Below, one piece after another: positions 32,777 to 41,504 of a DNA stretch of 64,000 bases; position 1 is the first letter of the stretch, and each line of letters opens with the position of its first letter. The position numbers and the translations under genes are program-made. Source of the stretch: Pseudomonadota bacterium (GTDB taxonomy: Bacteria; Desulfobacterota; Desulfarculia; Desulfarculales; Desulfarculaceae). A model generated the notes under the pieces. That model was not told the origin of the DNA, searched no databases, and saw nothing but the letters and a program-made list of their open reading frames with translations. The stretch lies in contig JAHIND010000001.1 in assembly GCA_018896025.1 (NCBI GenBank), positions 1-64,000 on the forward strand. Reading direction: 5' to 3'.

Positions 32777-33580
32777 ATGGAAGCGGTTATTCCCTGGTTG
32801 GTCTTCGCGGCGGTGGGCGCCTTCAGCGGCGTCCTGGCCGGACTGTTGGGCGTGGGCGGCGGCATCGTCATCGTCCCGGCGGTGGCCTTTTACCTGGAGG
32901 CGACCAACCTTGCGCCAGGCAACGTCCTGCACATAGCCTTGGGCACCTCCCTGGCGGTGATCGTGTTCACCTCCATCAGTAGCTTTCGGGCCCACCACAA
33001 GCGCGGGGCGGTGGATTGGTCCATCGTTCTGCGCATCAGCGGGGGCATCCTGGCCGGAACCTACCTGGGCTCCTGGGTGGCCGCCCAGCTTTCCACCCGC
33101 TTTTTGGCCGCCTTTTTCGTGGTGTTCCTGTACCTGGTGGCCCTGCAGATGCTCCTGGAGGCCCGGCCCAAGCCCAGCCGCCACGTGCCCGGCTGGACCG
33201 GCACCAGCCTGGTGGGCCTGTTCATCGGCGGTATCAGCGCCCTGGTGGGCATCGGCGGGGGATCGCTGAGCGTGCCTTTCATGACCTGGTGCAACCTGCC
33301 CATCCACCGGGCCATCGGCACCTCGGCGGCCATCGGGCTGCCCATCGCCCTGGCCGGGGCGGCGGGCTACATCGTCAACGGCTGGGGAGAGCCCGGCCTG
33401 CCCGCCCACAGCCTGGGCTTCGTGTATCTGCCCGCCCTGGTGGGCATCGCCGTGGTCAGCGTGTTCTTCGCGCCCCTGGGGGCCCACCTGGCCCACCGCC
33501 TGCCCACCGGCCCGCTCAAGAAGATATTCGCCGCCTTCCTGATCCTGGTGGCCACCAAGATGCTCCTGGGCCTGTTCTAG
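32777..33580 (+). CDS. TauE/SafE family sulfite/organosulfonate exporter-like permease
   Basis: This 267-residue protein with about eight transmembrane helices shows the family's two GxGGGxxxxP motifs: GLLGVGGGIVIVPAVAFYLE near the N-terminus and ALVGIGGGSLSVPFMTWCNLPIHRAIGTSAAIGLPIALAG in the second half. TauE/SafE members export sulfite, sulfoacetate or related anions, which would fit a sulfur-metabolising cell, but the actual substrate is not readable here. It is 127 bp downstream of glnK and may have its own promoter. Confidence 0.88.
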   Translation: MEAVIPWLVFAAVGAFSGVLAGLLGVGGGIVIVPAVAFYLEATNLAPGNVLHIALGTSLAVIVFTSISSFRAHHKRGAVDWSIVLRISGGILAGTYLGSWVAAQLSTRFLAAFFVVFLYLVALQMLLEARPKPSRHVPGWTGTSLVGLFIGGISALVGIGGGSLSVPFMTWCNLPIHRAIGTSAAIGLPIALAGAAGYIVNGWGEPGLPAHSLGFVYLPALVGIAVVSVFFAPLGAHLAHRLPTGPLKKIFAAFLILVATKMLLGLF

Positions 33581-33604
33581 ACGGTTTTCGACCGGAGCGG
33601 GGGC

Positions 33605-34645
33605 CTAACCCAGATTAAGGCCGTATTGCAGGCCCAGATAGACCAGATATATGCCCAGGATCCAGACTCCCTGCCAGCGCTTGAACCAGCCGTCGGTGTT
33701 CATGCGGATGAACAGGCGGAAGGAGTAGAGGATCAACAGCATGGCCGGGAAGTGGAAGCTGTAGAAGTTGGGCGGCACGGTCAGCGGCCGGGCAAAGGCC
33801 GCCGCGCCGATTACGAACAGGCAGTTGAGCACGTCGGCCCCCACCACGTTGCCCACCATGATCTGGGGCTGGCGCTTCTTCACCGAACTGATGGCGGTCA
33901 TCAGCTCGGGCAGGCTGGTGCCAAAGGCCACCAGGGTGGCGGCGATGACGTCCTGGGGCACCCCCAGGCGGGAAGCGCCCTCGGCGGCCACGGGCACCAG
34001 CACCCGGCTGCCCACGATCACCCCCACCAGGCCCAGCAGGGTGAAGCCCAAGGCCTTGCCCAGGCCCCATAGCGGCTCGTCCTCCTCGGCCTCGTCCACC
34101 AGGCCGCTTTGGCGGGCCCAGCGGTAGGACAGGTACAGGTAGCCCACCAACAGCAGCAGGAAAAAAGCCCCCACCCCTCGGCCCAAGACCGGCGCGCCGG
34201 GGTTGAGCCACAGGGCGATGAGCGCCACCAGCACCAACAGGGTGGCCGCGCCCACCTGCACCCAGCCGGTGCGGTTGAGGATATAGCGGCGCACCGGCAC
34301 CCGGCTGATGATGCACATGAGCCCGAAGATGAGCCCGGTGTCGCAGATGATGGAGCCCACGCCGTTGCCCAGGGCCAGGCCGGGGTTGCCGGTCCAGGCG
34401 GCCATGACGCTCACGAACATCTCGGGGGTGGTGGTGCCCAGGCTGATGATGGTGGCCCCGATGACGATGCGGGGCAGGCCGGTGCGCCGGGCCAGGGCCA
34501 CCGCGCCGTCCACCATGAGGTCCGCCCCCTTGGACAGCACCACGATGCAGGCCACCAGCAGCAAGAGCAGGCCCCACATGGGCATGCCTGCCACCATTTG
34601 GTGCAGCACTTGGTCGCTGGTCAGGTAGTGCAGTACTTCGCGCAA
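33605..34645 (-). CDS. Ca2+/cation antiporter (CaCA family, YrbG-like)
   Basis: The 346-residue membrane exchanger has two inverted halves, each with the alpha-repeat: SLGTTTPEMFVSVMAAWTGNPGLALGNGVGSIICDTG in the first and AFGTSLPELMTAISSVKKRQPQIMVGNVVGADVLNCL in the second. The acidic residues in these repeats bind the cation. The annotated start is TTG 34645; an ATG 17 codons later (before PMWGLLLLL) is an alternative. It is convergent with the TauE gene. Confidence 0.88.
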   Translation of the reverse strand: MREVLHYLTSDQVLHQMVAGMPMWGLLLLLVACIVVLSKGADLMVDGAVALARRTGLPRIVIGATIISLGTTTPEMFVSVMAAWTGNPGLALGNGVGSIICDTGLIFGLMCIISRVPVRRYILNRTGWVQVGAATLLVLVALIALWLNPGAPVLGRGVGAFFLLLLVGYLYLSYRWARQSGLVDEAEEDEPLWGLGKALGFTLLGLVGVIVGSRVLVPVAAEGASRLGVPQDVIAATLVAFGTSLPELMTAISSVKKRQPQIMVGNVVGADVLNCLFVIGAAAFARPLTVPPNFYSFHFPAMLLILYSFRLFIRMNTDGWFKRWQGVWILGIYLVYLGLQYGLNLG

Positions 34646-34763
34646 GGTCTTATCCGCCGCCTTTCACCGGGATAGGGTCCGGGCCCAAAGCCCAGGTGGC
34701 AGCTTACCATGACCGGGGGGCCCAGCCAAAAAATGCGGCGGGTTTTCGGGATGAATGTGCGGA

Positions 34764-35102
34764 CTAATCCTCGGGCGGGCAGCGCTCCCAGCCCTGCACC
34801 TGGAGGCAGGATTCCATGGTCCAGGCGGTGGGCCCTTTCTCAAAGGACTTGCCCAGGGAGTCCTTCAGGTATTGCTGGCGCTGCTTGACCTTTTGCGTGC
34901 ACTGCTTGATGGCCTTGTCCAACTCCACCTGGCCCTGGGGAACCCAGCGGTAGCACCAACCCTCGCTCTGGTATTCAAAACTGCGGGGATCGGGGCTGTC
35001 CAGGCCGCTGGTGTCGCTGCCGCCGCAGGCGCTCAGGGAAAGGACCAGCAGGGCCGCAATAAGGGCTGCTAGAAAAACGCGATGGTTTAGGCTGCGCGAC
35101 AT
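34764..35102 (-). CDS. Small predicted lipoprotein
   Basis: This 112-residue protein has a lipoprotein leader (SLNHRVFLAALIAALLVLSLSAC followed by GG). The mature part has four cysteines (GWCYRW, IKQCTQK, MESCLQ, ERCPPED), probably two disulfides, and a short amphipathic helix. No family recognised. I chose ATG 35102, which gives a standard leader; the longer frame upstream is not leader-like. Confidence 0.6.
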   Translation of the reverse strand: MSRSLNHRVFLAALIAALLVLSLSACGGSDTSGLDSPDPRSFEYQSEGWCYRWVPQGQVELDKAIKQCTQKVKQRQQYLKDSLGKSFEKGPTAWTMESCLQVQGWERCPPED

Positions 35103-35213
35103 GGCTGGGGTCAACCTACCTCCCGGCAAATGAATGGGGCCCGGCAACCACCTTGCCCCATGTTTGAAAAGTACCACAAAACCACACCTGCTAGCCATGC
35201 ATCGCGGCGGGCC

Positions 35214-35630
35214 CTATTCCCCGATGATCTTTATCAGCACCCGCTTGGGGCGGCGGCCGTCGAACTCGCCGTAGAAGACCTGCTCCCAGGTGCCCAGGTC
35301 CAGGCGTCCGCCGGTGATGGCCACCACCACCTCCCGGCCCATGATCTGCCGCTTCATGTGGGCGTCGGCGTTGTCTTCGCCCCGGTTGTGGCGGTATTGC
35401 TCTACCGGGGCGTGGGGGGCCAGCTTTTCCAGCCACACCTCATAGTCGTGGTGCAGGCCGTTCTCGTCGTCGTTGATGAACACGCTGGCGGTGATGTGCA
35501 TGGCGTTGACCAGCACCAGGCCCTCCTGGACCCCGCTGGCGGCGACGGCTTGCTCAACTTCCGGGGTTATGTTGATGAAGGCCCGTCGGGTGGGCACTCG
35601 GAAGGTCAGCTCCTGGCGATGGCTTTTCAT
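35214..35630 (-). CDS. YjbQ family protein (UPF0047)
   Basis: This 138-residue protein matches the UPF0047/YjbQ family along its full length: [77 protein letters not shown]. coli YjbQ has been reported to have thiamine-phosphate synthase activity as a minor function; the physiological role is unclear. The conserved His/Asp/Asn cluster could bind metal. GGGGGAG lies about 6 nt upstream of ATG 35630. Confidence 0.93.
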   Translation of the reverse strand: MKSHRQELTFRVPTRRAFINITPEVEQAVAASGVQEGLVLVNAMHITASVFINDDENGLHHDYEVWLEKLAPHAPVEQYRHNRGEDNADAHMKRQIMGREVVVAITGGRLDLGTWEQVFYGEFDGRRPKRVLIKIIGE

Positions 35631-35796
35631 GTTATCTCCCCCGGTGGGCTCTGGTTGATTTCATCCCCTACATTAAAACCCCGCCCCGGCGGCTGGGCAA
35701 GCCCCGCGCCCACGCAATATTTTTTCTCCCCCAGGGCGGGAGCGTTATCATAAAAGAATGAAAAGCCCCATCAACCTCTCAGCGAGGGGAAAGCCT

Positions 35797-36273
35797 ATGC
35801 GACGCCCACGCTCCATTTTCATCAAGGGCCTGGCCTGCTTGACCCTGGCCCTGATGCTGGCGGCGGCCGCCGGATGCGGCCAGGTATACCTGGACCCCGG
35901 ACCCGACCCGGCCAAGGTGCGGGTGAAGCTCTGGGCCAAGGTGCCGGAAAAGCTAAAAAACCACCCCGGCGAGTGGATCTACTGGGATTGGAGCCTGCGC
36001 CTGGTGGTTCCCAAGGGGGCCTATCCCATGCTTAAGCCCACCGTGGCCCAGGATTTCTACACCATACCCAACACCAATCCCTTGGTGCGCGACACCACCT
36101 TCCTGGTGCCGCCGGGCAAGAACAAGTATTTGCTGGAGGTATACGGCTACGCCATCCGCCAGCGGGGCGAGCACTCCGGACCCAAGGTATTGACCGATCT
36201 AGTGGATTACATCGACCTGGACCTGGCTCCGGGCGGCACCTACCTGCTGGAGCGCCGGGTGGGCGGCCAGTAG
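35797..36273 (+). CDS. Predicted lipoprotein, paralog of 23109-23636
   Basis: This 158-residue lipoprotein has the leader RRPRSIFIKGLACLTLALMLAAAAGC. The mature part mirrors the lipoprotein at 23109-23636: DPGPDPAKVRVKLW, IYWDWSLRLVV, LVRDTTFLVPPGKNKYLLEV and a final LDLAPGGTYLLERR. GAGGGG sits 7 nt before ATG 35797; an ATG at 35758 would add 13 residues before the leader and is less likely. It is convergent with the ExeA-like gene, with only 3 nt between the stops. Function unknown. Confidence 0.7.
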   Translation: MRRPRSIFIKGLACLTLALMLAAAAGCGQVYLDPGPDPAKVRVKLWAKVPEKLKNHPGEWIYWDWSLRLVVPKGAYPMLKPTVAQDFYTIPNTNPLVRDTTFLVPPGKNKYLLEVYGYAIRQRGEHSGPKVLTDLVDYIDLDLAPGGTYLLERRVGGQ

Positions 36274-36276
36274 ATA

Positions 36277-37152
36277 TTAAGCTCTTGGCGGCGTGGGGCC
36301 GAACACCAGGTCCAACAGGGCGTTGATCTCTTCTTTGGAATCGGGCCAGTCGGCCACGGGCTCTGGGACCGATTTGGGCTTCAGATCACCGAGGCCTTGC
36401 CGGGGAGCGGCCAAGGCAGGAGCCTGCTCCGCTCGAGTCTGAACCTGCTTGCGTTGCGCCTGGAGCTTGGCGCCGGCCAGGCGGCGCATCTCCTTGGCGG
36501 CCTGATTGTCAAAGTAGTCTATGTGCTCGTCATGGCGCGGGCCGTGGCGACGTTCGCCCGCGGGCGGCAGAGAGTCGCCGGGCGAAGCCAGGCGGCGGAA
36601 GCGGTGCAGGTTGTGTTTCAGGTTGGTGGCCCCCATGGCCTCCAAGGTGTGCAAGAACTCGGGCCGAGCCAACAGGAAAATGTTCAGCACCCTGGGGGAG
36701 AACTGGTCCTCGTTGCCCAGCAACTCGATCTCCTGGAGCATCTCCGGGCCCCAGTTCTGGGCGCTGTCGATGAGGATGAGGATCTTGCGGCCCTGGCGGC
36801 GATACTGCTGAATCTGCTCCCTGAGGTCCAGGAGGAAGCGGGCCTTGTACTGACAGGGCCCGTCCATGCCCAGGGCCTCGGAAATGCGGCGGAACAGGTC
36901 CATGGGGGTGGGGCACTGCTCGGCGCTCAGATGCACGCAGGTCACCTCTGGTCCCAGAGAGGCCTTCAACTCGTCCAGAAGCTGGGTCTTGCCCGAACCG
37001 GCCCGGCCCACCACCAAGGCCCAGCCCTCGCTCTGCTTGATGCTGTAGAGCAAGGTGGCCAGAGCTTCGCGGTGGCTGTCTTGCCTGATGTGCTCGGCTC
37101 GCGCCGTCGCCGGGTCGTTGAAACCGTCAAAAGATGTGCTGTGTGCGCTCAA
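36277..37152 (-). CDS. ExeA/TniB-like AAA ATPase with altered Walker B
   Basis: This 291-residue protein has an ExeA-type P-loop: Walker A GRAGSGKTQLL at about residues 49-59 and a Walker B strand KILILIDSAQNW at about 127-138, where ExeA-family proteins normally have DEAQ. The Ser in place of the catalytic Glu suggests slow or no ATP hydrolysis. The C-terminal third is Arg/Gln-rich and unlike ExeA. Relatives serve in general secretion, pili or transposition, but none of those genes is nearby. Start is TTG 37152 with GAGG 8 nt upstream. Confidence 0.72.
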   Translation of the reverse strand: MSAHSTSFDGFNDPATARAEHIRQDSHREALATLLYSIKQSEGWALVVGRAGSGKTQLLDELKASLGPEVTCVHLSAEQCPTPMDLFRRISEALGMDGPCQYKARFLLDLREQIQQYRRQGRKILILIDSAQNWGPEMLQEIELLGNEDQFSPRVLNIFLLARPEFLHTLEAMGATNLKHNLHRFRRLASPGDSLPPAGERRHGPRHDEHIDYFDNQAAKEMRRLAGAKLQAQRKQVQTRAEQAPALAAPRQGLGDLKPKSVPEPVADWPDSKEEINALLDLVFGPTPPRA

Positions 37153-37486
37153 GGCAAGTACCTCAAAAACTTATGGGCCCCCGGCCACATATTTTGCAAT
37201 GTGCCGTAGAGGTGGGCGCCCGGGTGCTAGTCTAGTTCTTAACTTATGTTTAATAAGTTAACAACGAATCCCATTAAAGCAACCACCGAATGCAAACGCG
37301 GCTTGCCCGGCCTCGCGACCGGGGCACTCCAGTGCTTACCAGGCAGGACCTAGTGTCCTATAATAAAAATTAGGGGGGAATAGCGGGCAGGCGACCCCAT
37401 TGACATTATTCTAAAGCCTATCAAGGAACTAAGACAAGAGGATAAAAGCAAGCGGCCATGCCAGGTTACCCGGAAGGAGGCACCCC
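37153..37486. other. Intergenic region between divergent ATPase and histidine kinase genes
   Basis: This 334-bp gap contains AT-rich tracts and an interrupted inverted repeat AGGAC-N5-GTCCT (37345-37359), immediately followed by TATAAT (37359-37364). That could be a promoter/operator for the kinase, although no good -35 is visible. No reading frame is credible. Confidence 0.4.
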
Positions 37487-39487
37487 ATGCCGGAGGACGA
37501 GGCCACAACCAGGGAGCTGCGCCGGGAGATTGAGCGCCTGCGAGCGAGCCTGCGCCAGGCCGGGAAGCGGCCCGGCGGCGGGACGGAGCCGCCGGCCGAC
37601 CCCCAGGAGGCGGATTTCCACACCCTGGCCCAGACCATGTCTGCGGCCATTTTCATCATCCAGGGCGATCATTTCCTCTACATGAACCCGGCCGGGGAGC
37701 GCCTGTGCGGCTACGCCAAGGAGGAGCTGAAGGCCCTGCCCTTCTGGCAGATAATCCATCCTGATTTTCGTGACTTGGTGCGCGAGCGCGGCCTGTCCCG
37801 CCAAAAGGGCGAGGAGGTCCCCGCCCGCTACGAGTTCAAGATTCTCACCAAGGACGGCCAGGAGCGCTGGGCCGACTTCACCGCCGGCATCATCCAGCAC
37901 CAGGGCAAGCCGGCCATCCTGGGCACCGCCTTTGACATCACCGAGCAAAAGCAGGCCCAGGAGGAGATCAAGGACTCGCGCAAGCGCCTGGCCGACATCA
38001 TCAATTTCCTGCCCGACTCCACCTTCGCCATCAACCGCCGGGGCGAGGTGATCGTGTGGAACCGGGCCATCGAAGAGCTGACCGGCATCAAGGCCATCGA
38101 TATCCTGGGCCGGGACGACTACGAGCACGCCCTGCCCTTCTGGGGGGAGCGGCGGCCCATCTTGGCCGACCTGGCCATGGAGTGGGACCAGACCTTCGAG
38201 GACCGCTACCCCTACGTGCACCGGGAGGGACACACCCTGCTAACCGAGGCCTTCGCGCCCAAGATACCGCCCAACGGGGCCCACCTTTGGGGCAAGGCCA
38301 CCGCCCTGTTCGACTCCCAGGGCGAGATCGTGGGGGCCATAGAGACGGTGCGCGACATCACCAAGCGCCGGGCCATGGAAGAGGCCCTGCGCGCCTCGGC
38401 GGCCAAGCACCAGGCCCTGGTGCAGAGCCTGCCGGTGGGCATGATCTCGGTGGACCCGGAGTTCCGCATCACCGAGATCAACTCCCAGGGCGAGAAGATC
38501 CTGGGCTACAGCCAGGGGGAGGTGCTGGGACGCCCCTGCGGCGAGGTGCTCAGGGCCGAGGTCTGCGACGGCCAATGCCCCATCCGGGGGGCCCTGAGCC
38601 GGGGGGAGCCCACCGGGCCCATCGACACCACCTTTATCAGCAAGGACGGCACCCGCAAGGCGGTTCGCCTGAGGGCCTCGGGACTCTACGACCAGAGGGG
38701 CAACCTGGTGGGCGGGGTGGAGATCTTCCAGGACATCACCGAGCTAAAGGCCCTGGAGCGCGAGCGGGCCAACCTGGTGAGCATGTTCGCCCACGACATG
38801 AAGAGCCCCCTGGTGGGCATCCAGGGCTTCGCCCTGCGCCTGCTCAAGAAGGGCGAGCTGAGCGACGCGGAAAAGCAGCAGAAGTATCTGGAGATCATTC
38901 GCCGCGAGGCCGCGCAGCTGGAGAAGATTATCAACGACTTCCTGGACTTCACCCGCCTGGAGACCGGCAACCTGAAGCTCAACTTCAGCGCGGTGTACCT
39001 GGACAAGGAGTTCCTGGAGCTGTTGGAGGTCTTCCAGGCCCGCTTCGACCAGGAAGGTGTGGCTCTGAGCATGCTGGGCACCGAGAGCCTGCCGGTGATC
39101 CAGGGCGACGCGCACAACCTGCGCCGGGCCTTCACCAACCTTTTGGACAACGCTCTCAAGTACTCCTCGCAAGGCACTCAGGTGCGCATCGAGGCCGAGG
39201 CGGTGGGCGATACGGTGGTGCTGCGCTTCATCGACCAGGGGGCGGGCATCACCCCCGAGGAGTTGCCCTATATCTTCGACATGTTCTTCCGGGCGGCCAG
39301 CCACGGCAAACAGCCGGGGCACGGCCTGGGCCTGGCCGGGGTGGAGGCCATCATCAAGGGCCACGGCGGCCAGGTGCTGGTGAGCAGCGAGGTGGGCAAG
39401 GGCTCGGTGTTCAGCGTGATGCTGCCGGTGAGCCAGCCCGAGGCCGAACCGGCAGCGCCGCCGGGACCGGAAAAGAGCCTGGTCTAG
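37487..39487 (+). CDS. Soluble PAS-domain sensor histidine kinase
   Basis: This 666-residue kinase has no transmembrane segment. The N-terminal coiled coil (residues 5-25) is followed by three PAS domains (about 40-165, 167-300 and 305-425). The dimerisation H-box has phospho-acceptor His436 in FAHDMKSPLVGIQGF. The ATP-binding domain has NLLDNALKYS, DQGAGITPEELPYIFDMFFRA and GLGLAGVEAII. The third PAS contains cysteines (GRPCGEVLRAEVCDGQCPI) that could sense redox state or bind a metal. No response regulator is adjacent, so it is an orphan. GGAGG lies 8 nt before the start. Confidence 0.92.
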   Translation: MPEDEATTRELRREIERLRASLRQAGKRPGGGTEPPADPQEADFHTLAQTMSAAIFIIQGDHFLYMNPAGERLCGYAKEELKALPFWQIIHPDFRDLVRERGLSRQKGEEVPARYEFKILTKDGQERWADFTAGIIQHQGKPAILGTAFDITEQKQAQEEIKDSRKRLADIINFLPDSTFAINRRGEVIVWNRAIEELTGIKAIDILGRDDYEHALPFWGERRPILADLAMEWDQTFEDRYPYVHREGHTLLTEAFAPKIPPNGAHLWGKATALFDSQGEIVGAIETVRDITKRRAMEEALRASAAKHQALVQSLPVGMISVDPEFRITEINSQGEKILGYSQGEVLGRPCGEVLRAEVCDGQCPIRGALSRGEPTGPIDTTFISKDGTRKAVRLRASGLYDQRGNLVGGVEIFQDITELKALERERANLVSMFAHDMKSPLVGIQGFALRLLKKGELSDAEKQQKYLEIIRREAAQLEKIINDFLDFTRLETGNLKLNFSAVYLDKEFLELLEVFQARFDQEGVALSMLGTESLPVIQGDAHNLRRAFTNLLDNALKYSSQGTQVRIEAEAVGDTVVLRFIDQGAGITPEELPYIFDMFFRAASHGKQPGHGLGLAGVEAIIKGHGGQVLVSSEVGKGSVFSVMLPVSQPEAEPAAPPGPEKSLV

Positions 39488-39596
39488 GTGCCGGCGGGCC
39501 GGTGATGAGTCTGGAGCCCCATAGGCAACAACACCCCACATCGTCCAGCGTAAACGGTATCGGCTGATCGGTCTTCAACCGCCCCACTCGCCGATA
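39488..39596. other. Spacer before the tandem repeats
   Basis: It contains CGGTATCGGC and GCCGATACCG, a 10-bp inverted repeat spanning 39554-39599 with a long loop, abutting repeat G1. It may contribute to termination of the kinase transcript. Otherwise nothing. Confidence 0.4.
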
Positions 39597-39717
39597 CCGG
39601 CACAGCCAGGCGGTGTAGGGCAAGGCCTCGGGCGAGCGAGACCCGCGGGCGTATTCTTACATACGCCGAGGAGGCGAGCGATGCCCACAATCCAGCAACG
39701 CCCCGCCTGGCGAAGCC
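39597..39717 (+). repeat. Dispersed palindromic repeat, copy G1
   Basis: Full copy, first of a tandem pair: CCGGCACAGCCAGGCGG and CCGCCTGGCGAAGCC ends, GGCGTAT-TCTTAC-ATACGCC hairpin. Confidence 0.9.
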
Positions 39718-39722
39718 AACTA

Positions 39723-39845
39723 CCGGCACAGCCAGGCGGTGTAGGGCAAGGCGTCGGGCGAGCGAGACCCCGCAGGCGTATTCTTACATACGCCGAGGAG
39801 GCGAGCGATGCCCGCAACGCAGCCATGCACCGCCTGGCGAAGCCG
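39723..39845 (+). repeat. Dispersed palindromic repeat, copy G2
   Basis: Full copy, second of the tandem pair and nearly identical to G1, suggesting recent duplication. Its right end lies 6 nt from the stop codon of the solute-binding lipoprotein. Confidence 0.92.
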
Positions 39846-39851
39846 CCCAGG

Positions 39852-40637
39852 TTAGGGGAGGTAGCGCTCCCTAAGCCTCTGCATCTCCGAGCCGGCCATC
39901 AGGGCCAGGCCCTTGTTGATGATGGACAAAAGCTCAGCGTTGCCTTTTTTCACCGGCATGGCCAGGTCGTTGCGCTCCACCACCGCGTTGCCTTGGGCCC
40001 AGGAGATGTCGGCCCCCAGCTTCAAGCGGTTGCGCCAGTAGAGCATCACCGGGTCGTCCATGACCACGGCCTGGACCTGATTTTGCGCCAAAGCCTCAAC
40101 GCAGGCCTTGTAGCTGTCAAAAAGCACCGGGGTGATGTTGTTCTTGAGCAGAATCGCCGCCCCGGAGTCGTCCTTGACCGCCCCCACCTTGATGCGGGAA
40201 AGGTCTTCCATGCCGCGCACTCCCCGGGCCCGGCTGGTCACGAAAATGGCTGCGGTCACCGGGTAAAATGGTTCGCTGAAATCCAGGGTCTTTTTGCGCG
40301 CGCCCAGGGGGAACATGCCGGTGCTGGAGTCCAGGGCCCCGGAGTTCAGGCGCTCCAGTTCCACGTCGTCGTTGAGGGCCTCGAAGCGCACCTCAAAGCC
40401 CAGCTTCTTGGCCATGGCCCGCCACAGGCCCGCGCAGATGCCATCGGCCTGGCCGTCCGCCCCCACAAAGGAGAAGGGGTGGTAGGTGAGGTCGGCCCCC
40501 ACCAGCACCGGGCCGTGCTCCTTGAGCCAGGCCCGCTCATTACTGGTGAGCGGGTCCTGCTTGTCCAGGCTGCCGCAGGCGGCGGCCAGCAGCGCCAGGC
40601 AAGATAGGGCCAGCAGCGCCCAACCGATTTTTTTCAT
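39852..40637 (-). CDS. Solute-binding lipoprotein (SBP family 3, amino-acid type)
   Basis: The 261-residue periplasmic-binding protein has a lipoprotein leader ending LLAAACG. Family-3 features are VGADLTYHPFSFVGADGQADGICAGLWRAMAKKLGFEV, the FSEPFY segment, SRIKVGAVKDDSGAA and VQAVVMDDPVMLY. The ligand should be an amino acid or similar small polar compound. ATG 40637 overlaps the korB stop (TGATGA), so it is translated with korAB. No permease or ATPase genes are adjacent, so it may act as a sensor or use a remote ABC transporter. Confidence 0.85.
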   Translation of the reverse strand: MKKIGWALLALSCLALLAAACGSLDKQDPLTSNERAWLKEHGPVLVGADLTYHPFSFVGADGQADGICAGLWRAMAKKLGFEVRFEALNDDVELERLNSGALDSSTGMFPLGARKKTLDFSEPFYPVTAAIFVTSRARGVRGMEDLSRIKVGAVKDDSGAAILLKNNITPVLFDSYKACVEALAQNQVQAVVMDDPVMLYWRNRLKLGADISWAQGNAVVERNDLAMPVKKGNAELLSIINKGLALMAGSEMQRLRERYLP

Positions 40638-41497
40638 CAGCAATAGCTTTCCAAAACTTTTTCCATGACCCCGTAGTCCACCTCCTGGGTGGCCAGGGGG
40701 CCCTTGTTGAGCACCGGGAAATAGGAGTCGAAGGCCGGGCGGTCGTTGGTGTAGATCACCCCGATGGGGATGCGGTCCCCGAACTCGTAGCTTAGCCGGA
40801 TGGCCGCGTCCCAGTCGGCCGGGTCGTGCTCCGCCCCTTCCCCCAACTTGTACACCCTCTCCTTATACCACTGAAAGGTATTGAGTTTGTTGAAGGAAAC
40901 GCAGGGCTGCAAGATGTCCACCAGGGACAGGCCGGGATGGGCCAGGGCTTGCTTGATGAGCCCGGCCAAGTGCTCCACCTCCCCGGCGAAGCCCCGGGCC
41001 ACGAAGCCCACGTGCATGCTCACCGCCACGGCCACCGGGTTGAAGGGATAGGAGTGCACCCCGGTGGGCTGGGCCTTGGTGTGCATGCCCTCCATGCTGG
41101 TGGGGCTGGCTTGGCCCTTGGTCAGGCCGTAGATCTGGTTGTCGTGGGCCAACATGGTCAGGTTCACGTTGCGCCGAAGCGCGGCCAAAAAGTGGTTGCC
41201 GCCCTCGCCGTAGTTGCAGCCGTCGCCACTGGTGGTGATCACCTTCAGCTCCGGGTTGGCCAGCTTGGCCCCGGTGGCTGCGGGCAGGGAGCGCCCGTGC
41301 AAGCCGTTGAAGCAGTTGCAGCGCAGATAGTGGGGGGTCTTGGCCGCCTGGCCGATGCCGCTGACCAACAGGATCTGGTGGGGAGCCAGGTCACTCTCGG
41401 CCAGGGCCTGGATCAGGGCCTTGCGGATGGAGAAGTTGCCGCAGCCCGGGCACCAGGCGGTCTCGAAATCGCCGTAGTCTTTTATATCAACCATCAT
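40637..41497 (-). CDS. korB: 2-Oxoacid:ferredoxin oxidoreductase, beta subunit
   Basis: This 286-residue thiamine-pyrophosphate subunit contains WCPGCGNFSIRKAL at the N-terminus, SGIGQAAKTPHYL, the TPP/Mg motif GDGCNYGEGGNHF and NQIYGLTKGQASPTS. It oxidatively decarboxylates a 2-oxoacid to acyl-CoA with ferredoxin as acceptor, together with the fused gamma-alpha subunit encoded 7 nt upstream. Sequence resembles 2-oxoglutarate/general 2-oxoacid types (Kor) more than pyruvate-specific ones. No separate ferredoxin-like delta subunit is adjacent. Confidence 0.92.
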   Translation of the reverse strand: MMVDIKDYGDFETAWCPGCGNFSIRKALIQALAESDLAPHQILLVSGIGQAAKTPHYLRCNCFNGLHGRSLPAATGAKLANPELKVITTSGDGCNYGEGGNHFLAALRRNVNLTMLAHDNQIYGLTKGQASPTSMEGMHTKAQPTGVHSYPFNPVAVAVSMHVGFVARGFAGEVEHLAGLIKQALAHPGLSLVDILQPCVSFNKLNTFQWYKERVYKLGEGAEHDPADWDAAIRLSYEFGDRIPIGVIYTNDRPAFDSYFPVLNKGPLATQEVDYGVMEKVLESYC

Positions 41498-41504
41498 TTC
41501 CCAC

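Noticed and set aside
37400..37430. TTGACA at 37400-37405 as the kinase promoter
   Set aside because: No acceptable -10 element occurs at 16-18 nt spacing.
39484..39826. Short minus-strand frames inside the repeats, with similar peptides recurring at other copies
   Set aside because: The translations come from the palindromic repeat and recur only because the DNA does; no ribosome-binding sites.
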